DNA of 64,000 nt from Waddlia chondrophila WSU 86-1044. GTDB lineage: Bacteria; Chlamydiota; Chlamydiia; Chlamydiales; Waddliaceae. The stretch is taken from positions 186,001-250,000 of the forward strand of contig NC_014225.1 of the NCBI RefSeq assembly GCF_000092785.1, read 5' to 3'. The notes below the pieces were generated by a model. That model saw only the letters and a list, made by a program, of their open reading frames with translations. It ran no database searches and was not told the origin of the DNA. Below, one piece after another: positions 1-8,600 of the stretch. Each line of letters begins with the position of its first letter. Position 1 is the first letter of the stretch. Made by a program: the position numbers and the translations under genes.

Positions 1-1
1 G

Positions 2-337
2 CTCCCGGGAAAAGCCAATGCTTACGCTTGTTTCAATCTTGAAAGCAGAGGGATTCTCTTTGTCGCTCCTGGCGATGAGGTTTACGAAGGGATGATCGTT
101 GGGGAGAATGCCCGTGAAAACGATCTGGTTGTGAATATGATCAAAGGGAAGCAATTGACAAACGTGCGTGCTTCCGGGTCGGATGAAAACATCATTTTGA
201 CTCCTCCGAGGAAGATGACTTTGGAAAACGCTATCGGCTACATTAATAGCGATGAGCTTATCGAAGTCACCCCCGATACGATACGGTTGCGCAAGGTTTA
301 TTTGACCGAAAACGAAAGAAAGCGGAACAAGTTATAG
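2..337 (+). CDS. bipA: GTP-binding protein TypA/BipA, C-terminal fragment
   Basis: This is the 3' end of a gene entering from the left edge; the reading frame is open from base 2 and ends in TAG at 335-337. The visible ~111 residues match the C-terminal domain of the ribosome-associated translational GTPase BipA/TypA: an ESRGILFVAPGDEVYEGM block, then GENARENDLVVN and the NVRASGSDE segment, followed by a basic tail. BipA binds the 70S ribosome and is linked to stress adaptation and ribosome assembly. The GTPase domains lie outside the window. The stop overlaps the end of the convergent downstream gene by 6 bases. Identity is strong from these motifs; the start cannot be seen. Confidence 0.9.
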   Translation, partial: LPGKANAYACFNLESRGILFVAPGDEVYEGMIVGENARENDLVVNMIKGKQLTNVRASGSDENIILTPPRKMTLENAIGYINSDELIEVTPDTIRLRKVYLTENERKRNKL

Positions 338-1687
338 TTCGTATAGATCCATGTAGCTTGGAATGGTCACCCTCCAGCCGAAAGTGTCGATAATTTTATC
401 CTTCAAAGCGCCCAAGGCTGCAGGTTCTCCATGGTTGAGAAATACCTGACGCGGAGGTTTGACAAATCCTTTCAGCCAGCTAAGAGTTTCCTGATAATCT
501 GCGTGGCTTGACAGCGTTTCCAGAAGTTCGATCTTGGCGCGAACGGGAACCATGTTCCCATGAATTTTAATTTCTCTTGCCCCTTGAAGGATTCGGTCGC
601 CTCGCGTCATCGGAGCCTGGAAGCCGACAAACACAATGGAATTGTGATGGTCCGGGGCGTATTTTTTCAAATGGTGCAACACTCTTCCCCCTTCAGCCAT
701 TCCGCTGGCAGAGATAATGATCATGGGATAATGTTTGCCATGCAGCTGCTTTGAATCTTGCGCGCTTTGCACATATTGGGCAGTTGAGCAGACCTTTCGG
801 CAGAGATCGGGGCTCAACGTATGCTCATTGCTGTAGTTTAGCATGATGTCGGTTGCGTCCTGAGCCATTGGACTGTCCAAAAAAATAGGAATATCAGGGA
901 TCTGTTTTTTTGCTTTAAGTTGATGAATGAGATAGAGGACAATTTGTGTTCTCCCCACGGCGAATGCGGGAATCAAGACAACGCCGCCTCTTTTTGCTGT
1001 CTTTCGGATGATTTCTCCCAATTTTTGTTCGTCGTCTTCATCGGGATGCAGACGGTTGCCATAGGTTGATTCTAAAATGAGGTCGTCTGCAACCTGAATT
1101 TGTGCTGGAGGAGGCATGATTGCGCTTTTAGAACGGCCTAAATCTCCGCTGAAGACAAGCGTTTCTTCGTTGGTGCGGAATGTCAGCATTGCCGAACCGA
1201 GGATATGGCCTGCCCGGCTGGCGTGGACGATTAGGGAGCGGCTTAAGGGAGTGTCGATTCCAAGGTCAAGGGACTTGAATTGCCTGAGACAACGGATTGC
1301 GTCTTCTTCAGTGTAGAGAGGCAAGGCAGGTTTATGTTTGGAGTATCCATATTTATTAGCGCGGCGTGCGTCCTCTTCATGAATTCTGGCACTGTCCCTG
1401 AGCAGGATTTCGCATAAATCGCGCGTGGCAGGAGTCGCGTAGATGTCTCCTTTGAAGCCGTCTCGGACAAGAATGGGCAGATAGCCGCTGTGGTCGATAT
1501 GGGCATGAGTAAGAATGACGGAATGGATCTTTTCTATCGAAACTGGAAATCCGCTCCAGTTTTTTCCTCTGAGTTCTTTGTATCCCTGAAAAAGTCCGCA
1601 GTCGACAAGGATCGCGCAGTCGTTAGTTTCGATAAGTGTTTTTGATCCTGTGACAGTACCTGCTGCTCCTAAAAAACGTAGCTTCAC
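332..1687 (-). CDS. Beta-CASP metallo-beta-lactamase-fold hydrolase (RNA-processing type)
   Basis: A 451-residue protein starting at a GTG (complement of 1685-1687). The N-terminus shows the MBL-fold GAAGTVTGSK strand and the zinc motif THAHIDHSG at residues 60-68. The central part carries a beta-CASP-like stretch (AFAVGRTQIVLYLI, then IFLDSPMA), and the C-terminus has the SSHAD metal ligand of the RMMBL region. This order is that of the CPSF/YSH1-like bacterial family, whose members are Zn-dependent ribonucleases or predicted ribonucleases. No KH domain is present, and the length is near the family norm (~450-460 aa). The precise substrate is unknown. It is convergent with bipA and divergent from tex. 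Confidence 0.85.
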   Translation of the reverse strand: MKLRFLGAAGTVTGSKTLIETNDCAILVDCGLFQGYKELRGKNWSGFPVSIEKIHSVILTHAHIDHSGYLPILVRDGFKGDIYATPATRDLCEILLRDSARIHEEDARRANKYGYSKHKPALPLYTEEDAIRCLRQFKSLDLGIDTPLSRSLIVHASRAGHILGSAMLTFRTNEETLVFSGDLGRSKSAIMPPPAQIQVADDLILESTYGNRLHPDEDDEQKLGEIIRKTAKRGGVVLIPAFAVGRTQIVLYLIHQLKAKKQIPDIPIFLDSPMAQDATDIMLNYSNEHTLSPDLCRKVCSTAQYVQSAQDSKQLHGKHYPMIIISASGMAEGGRVLHHLKKYAPDHHNSIVFVGFQAPMTRGDRILQGAREIKIHGNMVPVRAKIELLETLSSHADYQETLSWLKGFVKPPRQVFLNHGEPAALGALKDKIIDTFGWRVTIPSYMDLYEL

Positions 1688-1782
1688 AATTGAGTCTTTT
1701 GTATGATGTTTTTTCCAATTTTATCTTGAGACTGAAATGAACTCAAAATTTATTTTCCTGCAAACGATTCCAAGGAAGTTTT

Positions 1783-4023
1783 ATGAATCAGACACACATT
1801 GCCAAGATTTCATCCGAGCTTAATCTTTCCATCGGCCGCGTCGGCGCTGCCTTGAAATTACTGGAAGAGGGGAATACGATTCCGTTCATTGCGCGTTATC
1901 GAAAAGAGATGACGGACAGCTTGGATGAGGTTCAAGTGCGCGAAATTAAAGAGCGTTCGGAATATTTAAAGGGGCTTGATGATCGGCGTTTGGCGATATT
2001 GGAATCGATCGAGTCTCAAGGAAAATTAACAGAAGAGCTTAGATCAAAAATTGAGGCGTGCGAGACAAAAAGCGCGCTTGAAGACCTCTATCTCCCTTAC
2101 AAGCCTAAGAGAAGGACAAAAGCAACGATTGCCAGGGAAAAGGGGTTGGAGCCACTGGCAGCGCTTATCATTGCGCAAGGCGTGGATGGAAACCCTGAAG
2201 AAGATGCTGCTGCCTTCATCAATGCAGAAAAGGGCGTAGAAAGCGCTGAACAGGCGCTCGAAGGCGCTCGCCACATTGTAGCTGAATGGATTTCAGAAGA
2301 TGCTGAAAACCGTGCATTCTTGCGGGAAGCGTATCAGCAGGATGCGCTGCTTGTTTCTCAGGCAAAAGAAGAGTGGAAGGAGAAAGACTCAAAGTTTAAA
2401 CAGTATTACGACTTTTCCGAATTGGTTAGAAAAATTCCTTCTCATCGCTATCTTGCCATTCGCAGAGGGGAGCAAGAGATGGTGCTTTCCGTACGCCTGG
2501 AAGTTGAGGAGGAGCCGATTTTACGCGAACTGGAAAAAAGGGCTAGAGTTAGCAGCAGCTCTCCTTATTCGAAGCAATTGAAAATGGCTGTCGAAGATAG
2601 TTATCGACGGCTGTTGTCAACAAGTATCGAGTCTGATGTACGGGTTGATCTTAAGATGAGTTCGGACCGCGATGCGGTTGAAATATTTGAGCAGAATTTG
2701 CGTCATTTGTTGCTGTCGCCTCCGATGGGCAACCGTTCGGTGATCGGCATCGATCCCGGATTGCGTACAGGATGCAAATGTGCTGCCGTTTCTACCACGG
2801 GAAAATATCTCGATTCTACCACATTTTATTTGACAAAAGGGGAAAAAGGGCTTGATCAGGCACGCAATGATTTTTATCGCTTTGTAAAAAAACACACCCC
2901 TTTTGCCATTGCGATCGGAAATGGGACGGGGAACCGTGAAACGGAGACATTTGTCAAAAATCTCCTTAGTCAGTCAGAGATGAAAGAGATCATTGTTGTT
3001 CAAGTGAGCGAGTGCGGGGCAAGCGTTTACAGCGCCTCTGATGTGGCTAGAGAAGAGTTCCCCGATCTTGACTTGACCATCAGAGGGGCGGTTTCGATTG
3101 CGCGTCGTTTGCAGGATCCATTGGCTGAGCTTGTCAAAGTGGAGCCCAAATCCCTAGGAGTGGGGCAGTATCAGCACGATGTGTATCAAGCTTTATTGGA
3201 AAAAAAGTTGCATGATGTTGTCGAGAGTTGTGTGAACCAGGTGGGAGTGAATTTGAATACCGCCAGCCCCTCTCTTTTGTCCTATGTTGTGGGAATCGGT
3301 CCATCGCTTTCAAAAAAAATTGTGCAGTTTCGTGAGGAGAGAGGCGAGTTTAAATCGCGTCAGCAGTTAATGGAGGTCTCAGGTTTAGGTGCGCGTGCAT
3401 TTGAACAGTCGGCTGGCTTTCTCCGTATACAAGGAGGTGAAAATCCTTTGGACAGCTCTGCCGTTCATCCCGAAAGGTATGAACTCGTGAAGCAGATGGC
3501 AAAGGACTTGGGAGTTACCGTTGAAGAGCTTGTTGGCGATCCAAAAAGAGCGGAAGCGATCGACCTTGGCCGCTATCAATCGGGCGAAGTGGGTTTCGAA
3601 ACCCTGAAAGATATTTTAGACGAGCTGAAGAAGCCTGGTCGCGACCCCAGAAAATCGTTTGAACCGCCAAAATTTCGAGATGATGTTACTAAAATCGAGG
3701 ATTTGAAAGCAGGCATGGAACTGGAAGGGGTTGTAACGAATGTAACCGCATTTGGTGCGTTTGTCGATATTGGAGTGCATCAGGATGGTTTAGTGCATAT
3801 CTCTGAGTTGTCAGATCAATTTATTAAAGAGCCCAGCGATGTGGTTAAAGCGGGAGACAGGCTTAAAGTCAGAGTGCTCGATGTCGATCAGAAGTTAAAG
3901 CGGATCTCTTTGAGTGCGAAATCAAAAAGCAAGGGAACGGCTCCAATAGCGAAGAAAAAAAGGGAGCAGGCTCCAAATCAGAAAAAGGGGGCGTTTTCGC
4001 ATCATCCTTTTAGTTCTTTATAG
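1783..4023 (+). CDS. tex: RNA-binding transcription accessory protein Tex
   Basis: A 746-residue Tex homologue. In order it shows an N-terminal Tex helical region (SIGRVGAALKLLEEGNTIPF, EMTDSLDEVQVREI), a YqgF/RNase H-like domain from about residue 319 (VIGIDPGLRTGCKCAAVS), a helix-hairpin-helix region near 490-555 (LNTASPSLLSYVVGIGPSL, then SGLGARAFEQSAGFLRI), and a C-terminal S1 RNA-binding domain near 645-715 (GVVTNVTAFGAFVDIGVHQ). The extreme C-terminus is a Lys-rich tail. Tex is a conserved nucleic-acid-binding factor affecting transcription and RNA decay. The ATG at 1783 follows AAGGAAG, a good ribosome binding site. Confidence 0.96.
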   Translation: MNQTHIAKISSELNLSIGRVGAALKLLEEGNTIPFIARYRKEMTDSLDEVQVREIKERSEYLKGLDDRRLAILESIESQGKLTEELRSKIEACETKSALEDLYLPYKPKRRTKATIAREKGLEPLAALIIAQGVDGNPEEDAAAFINAEKGVESAEQALEGARHIVAEWISEDAENRAFLREAYQQDALLVSQAKEEWKEKDSKFKQYYDFSELVRKIPSHRYLAIRRGEQEMVLSVRLEVEEEPILRELEKRARVSSSSPYSKQLKMAVEDSYRRLLSTSIESDVRVDLKMSSDRDAVEIFEQNLRHLLLSPPMGNRSVIGIDPGLRTGCKCAAVSTTGKYLDSTTFYLTKGEKGLDQARNDFYRFVKKHTPFAIAIGNGTGNRETETFVKNLLSQSEMKEIIVVQVSECGASVYSASDVAREEFPDLDLTIRGAVSIARRLQDPLAELVKVEPKSLGVGQYQHDVYQALLEKKLHDVVESCVNQVGVNLNTASPSLLSYVVGIGPSLSKKIVQFREERGEFKSRQQLMEVSGLGARAFEQSAGFLRIQGGENPLDSSAVHPERYELVKQMAKDLGVTVEELVGDPKRAEAIDLGRYQSGEVGFETLKDILDELKKPGRDPRKSFEPPKFRDDVTKIEDLKAGMELEGVVTNVTAFGAFVDIGVHQDGLVHISELSDQFIKEPSDVVKAGDRLKVRVLDVDQKLKRISLSAKSKSKGTAPIAKKKREQAPNQKKGAFSHHPFSSL

Positions 4024-4102
4024 AAGCATTTTTCTCTTGCCAATAGGTGAGGATTTATGAAATAAGAGAGAATAGGAGCAGGACTGCTTTTGGAGGGGGT
4101 TC

Positions 4103-5563
4103 ATGAATCCTATATCCTTGAATTTCAATTTAAAGCAAACGCAAAATGTGAAGCAGCTTCAGCGGTTGATGGTGTCGCCGCAGATGCAGCAGGCTCTCAA
4201 TTTTATGCAGATGCCCATTCAGGAGATGATCGAAGCGATCGAGCAGGAAATGGAGTTAAATCCTGTAATCGAACTGATGGAAGAGGAGCCGGCAGAGCAA
4301 GAAACTGTAAAAGAAGAGGATGTTTCGGCCGAAAAAGAGCTCGATTTCAATGGCGACGACTTTGAGATCATGAAGCGGCTTGATGAGGATTTTAGAGATC
4401 ATTTCGCCCAAAGCGAAAACTATTCGCTTTATCGAACACAGGAAGAGGAAAAACTCAAAACATTTTTAGAGCAATCGATACCGGTTAAAGAGACACTGTA
4501 TGAGCATTTAGTCAAGCAAGCGCGTGAGAGTCTGGACTCTTTGGAAGAGATTGCGATTGCGGAGTTGTTGATCGGGTATTTTGATGAGGACGGATTTTTC
4601 ACGAATTCCATCGAGGAAGCCTCTCAATTAAGCGGTTATTCTGTCGAAGCTTTGAAAAAGGTGCTGACTGAGATCCAGACGTTTGAGCCGTTCGGCGTGG
4701 GAGCAACTTCTCTTCAGCACTCCTTACTCATTCAATTGGAGAGAAAAAATTTAAAGAATTCTCTCTCCTATCGCATTGTTCAGGAACACTACAGCGATCT
4801 GCTTCACAACCGCATTCCGGAAATTAAAAAACAGCTGGGACGCTCTCTTCAGGAGGTCAATGAGGCTGTGCAGAAAACAATTGTCCGTCTTGATTTCCAC
4901 CCTGGGAGAAGATATGTTGAAAATGTTGTGCAGCATATTGTTCCGGATGTTTCTTTGAAAGAAGAGGGGGAAGAACTGGTTGTTGCCGTCAACGATGATT
5001 ATGTTCCCACACTGCGCTTGAACAGGCGTTATTTGCGCATGATGGAGGATCCTTCAGTTTCCAGAGAGACGAAAGAATTTATCAAAGGAAAGCTGCTTTC
5101 GGCCAAATGGCTGCTTAAAAATATCGATCAAAGGAATGAGACGATATTCCGCATTGTAACCTACTTGGCTAAAGTGCAAAAAGGGTATTTTATCAACCCT
5201 GAAGGATCTCTTACTCCGTTGACGATGAAGCAGGTTGCCGATGAATTGGGCGTTCATGAATCCACTGTCGCTCGAGCCGTATCGCAAAAATATTTAGATT
5301 CTCCTCGCGGAATTGTCTCCTTGAAATCTTTGTTTACAAATGCTTATCGGACTGATATGGGGGAAGATATCTCTTCTCGAACCGTTAAGGAAGCGTTGGC
5401 TAAGCTGATCGATGAGGAAAATAAACAATGTCCTTTTTCCGATGAAAAGCTATCAAAGCTCTTGGAGAGGAGGGGCATCCACTGCGCAAGGCGCACAGTG
5501 GCCAAATACCGCTCTCAGCTGCAAATCGGCAATGCTTTTCAGCGGCGAGAATATCTGTCCTAA
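4103..5563 (+). CDS. rpoN: RNA polymerase sigma-54 factor
   Basis: A 486-residue sigma-54. Region I is Gln/Leu-rich (residues ~25-55, VSPQMQQALNFMQMPIQEMI), followed by an acidic region II, the core-binding domain, an HTH (MKQVADELGVHESTVARAVS, near 375-395) and the diagnostic RpoN box ARRTVAKYR at about 462-470, which reads the -24 promoter element. A strong GGAGGGGG lies just before the ATG at 4103. Sigma-54 needs an AAA+ activator (CtcC/AtoC-like in chlamydiae); none is encoded in this window. It sits 80 bases after tex and may be cotranscribed with it. Confidence 0.97.
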   Translation: MNPISLNFNLKQTQNVKQLQRLMVSPQMQQALNFMQMPIQEMIEAIEQEMELNPVIELMEEEPAEQETVKEEDVSAEKELDFNGDDFEIMKRLDEDFRDHFAQSENYSLYRTQEEEKLKTFLEQSIPVKETLYEHLVKQARESLDSLEEIAIAELLIGYFDEDGFFTNSIEEASQLSGYSVEALKKVLTEIQTFEPFGVGATSLQHSLLIQLERKNLKNSLSYRIVQEHYSDLLHNRIPEIKKQLGRSLQEVNEAVQKTIVRLDFHPGRRYVENVVQHIVPDVSLKEEGEELVVAVNDDYVPTLRLNRRYLRMMEDPSVSRETKEFIKGKLLSAKWLLKNIDQRNETIFRIVTYLAKVQKGYFINPEGSLTPLTMKQVADELGVHESTVARAVSQKYLDSPRGIVSLKSLFTNAYRTDMGEDISSRTVKEALAKLIDEENKQCPFSDEKLSKLLERRGIHCARRTVAKYRSQLQIGNAFQRREYLS

Positions 5564-5629
5564 AAAAATATTCCTTGCAAGACAAGCAAATTTTTTTTTA
5601 TAAAGTTTGCATTTTCAAAATCGGACTAG

Positions 5630-8600
5630 ATGAAAATGCGCAAACTCTCTTTTTTACTCCTCCTCTTCCTTTCCACCCTCTATGCATCCGACAACGAGAT
5701 CCCCGGGCGTCTGTCAGCCGACCAGCAGCCGCAGGCAGTCGTTGCCGGCTGCGTCAACACCGTCTCCGGCAGCTTTTTCTTTTCCGAAACCGACCTTCCG
5801 GCAGCAGGCCTTGGCACCCTTCAGCTCGTGCGCAGCTATGACAGCGGCAATAGCGGCAAAGGCTTTTTCGGCAAAGGAATGTCCCACACCTTTCCCACCA
5901 ACCTCTGGATCAGAGAAAAAAAAGATCAAATCAAAGCCGCCCTTTCGACAAGCGAATCCTCAGAGATCCCCTATGAAGGGAAAGCTGGCGGCACCTTCTC
6001 TATCCCTTTCGATTTTAGGGAAGAATCCGGCTACACCGGCTCGATCAATCCCTTAAACCGCTTAGAGCCGCACCTAGGGCACATCCACATCAGCGGAGGC
6101 CAAGGCAAATGGAGAGCCCGGCTCTCCAACGGAGCCTTAAGACACTTTATACATAAAAAAGATCGCGACAACCGCCTCACACTAGAAGAGCTCCCTAACG
6201 GACAAACCTTTCACTATCTCTATCCCTCTGATTCCATGTCCGTTTTTCAAAAAGATGCCGACGGCAGCCGCTTGTCCTCTTTATTCATCCTAAACGGAGA
6301 CACGAAATACGCCAGCCTCGATAAACAAAAATACTGCACCTACCACTTCGATTCCAGAAAACGCCTAAAGGCAGTCGAAGCCGGCCACCTTCCCGCCCAA
6401 GGCTACGAATACAACAGAGCCGGCAAACTCTGCAAACTCTGGAAAGGAGGATCCGAGCAGCTCAAAATCGAGTACTTCAAAACAGACAAGCACCACAAAG
6501 GGAAAGTCAAAAACATCCAGCGTCCCAAAAAGTACGGCGGCCATGAAAAACTCTACACCTTTTCCTATAAAAAAGATCAAACCATCGTCACCTGTCCCCT
6601 TGGAAATGCGCAGATTTTCAACTACCACAACCGCAGAATCACCCAATTTGAAGACTGCGCAGCCAACAGATGCTGGAAATACCGCTACACCCCCCTTGCC
6701 GACATCCGAAGCCTTGCACTATTTGAAACCTCCACAAACACCTGCCTCCACTACATCAGCTACACCTACGATAAAAACGGAAACCCCTTAAGCAAAAAAA
6801 CATACGGACAGATCACAGGCAATCAGGACAGCGCCGTCGCATTTCCCAACCAGGATCAGCCCCATCAAGAAACCGCATTCGAGTACTCGGAAGAGAACCG
6901 CTTAACCAAAGAGATCAAGCCAAACGGCACAGAAATCCACTACACCTACCATCCCGGCACCTCGCTTGTCCAATCCAAACAAATCATCAGCCAAGGCGTC
7001 TGCCAGCTCAGAGAGTTTTACACCTATAACAGCGCAGGATTTACAACAGAGATCATCGAAGACGACGGCAGCGGATCAGAGGCTGACGACCTTACGAACG
7101 CCACCTATCGCCTCAAAACCGTCAACACCTACGAAAAACTCCTGCCCCTCTCCACCTCTAAGCTTTACCAGGACCCCCAAACAAAAGAGTGGATCCTTCT
7201 TTCCCGCAAAGAAAACCACTACGACCACCTCAACCGGCCCATCGAACAAAGAACCTACGACGCCGGGGGAAGCCATGCCTACTCCACCCATACAGAATAC
7301 GACGCCCACAACAACATCACCTCCCAGATCAACCCCTTAGGCGAACTCACCCTCTATACCTACGACCACCTCGACAGAAAAACCTCCGAAGAGCACTTCG
7401 GCACAGGAAAAATCACCCGTTTCCACTACAACAGATACAACCAGCTCATCAAAGAAACAGAAGAACATGCAGATGGCGAAACCCTTATCACCACCCACAC
7501 CTATGATTTAGCCGGCAACCGCAAAAGAACAACCGACCCTTACGGCAACAAAACCATCTTTATCTATGACCAAAGCAGTCGCCTGATCTCCACCATCGAC
7601 CCCTCAGGCAATCAAGAGACAACCACCTACGACATCTTCAATCATCCCATCATCGCCACAGATAAAAACGGCCATCAGACCCATAGAAGCTATAACATCT
7701 TCGGCCAGGTGCTCACCACCGCCCACCCCGACGGCACCTTTACCTGCAACCAGTACCGCCTCGATAGCACCCTCCATATCAAAACAGAAGCAGACGGATC
7801 CTATACCGAATACACCTACGACTATTTAGACCGCGTCATCAAAGAAGAGATCTTCAGCCCCGAGGGGAAAAGCCTTGCCGTTTCCACCAAGCATTATAAA
7901 GGAAAAAACCTCATTTTCGAAATCGATGCCCGAGGCATCAAAACCACATACACCCATGACCCCGCCGGCCGAAAAACCTCCATGCAAAGAGGCAGCCGCC
8001 TCGAAGAATACAGCTACGATTCCTTAGGCAGACTCTATTGCACCAAAACCCAAGACCGCATCGAGATCAAAGAGTTTGACAATTTAGACCGCGTCATCGA
8101 AGAAAGAGTCGAAGACCGTCAAAAGCTCCTGCGCAAGAAAACCCTTGCCTATGACCGCTTTGGCAACATCTGCCTGGAGCGTCAATACACCTCTTTAACA
8201 GAGTATTCAGAAATCCGCACCCTTTATAACTCCCATAACCTCATCGCATCCACTATCGATCCCCAAGGAAACGAAACCACCTATCACTACCTCTTTGATG
8301 ACCAATTCACAAAAATACGGATAGACCCCTTAGGGCAAGAGCAGTGGGAGACATTCGACTGGAGCGGCAACTGCATCCGCAAAGAGATCCGCTTCTTTGG
8401 CAACGTATACGCCGGCCAGCGCAACCACTACGACCCCGTCGGCAACCTCATCAAGCAGATCCACGACATTTACATCGATACCGAGAAAACCGGCGAATAC
8501 GTCATCGAGTGGCAATACAATGAAGTCGGACAGGTCGTCAAAGAAACCGAGCAGAACCTAAAAACCACCGAGACCTTTTATGCGCTAGGGAAAAAAACAT

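Noticed and set aside
7076-7506. Overlapping frames with low-complexity Pro/Thr/Val translations within the Rhs core
   Set aside because: They follow from the C-rich third codon positions of the Rhs frame and have no start signals or motifs.
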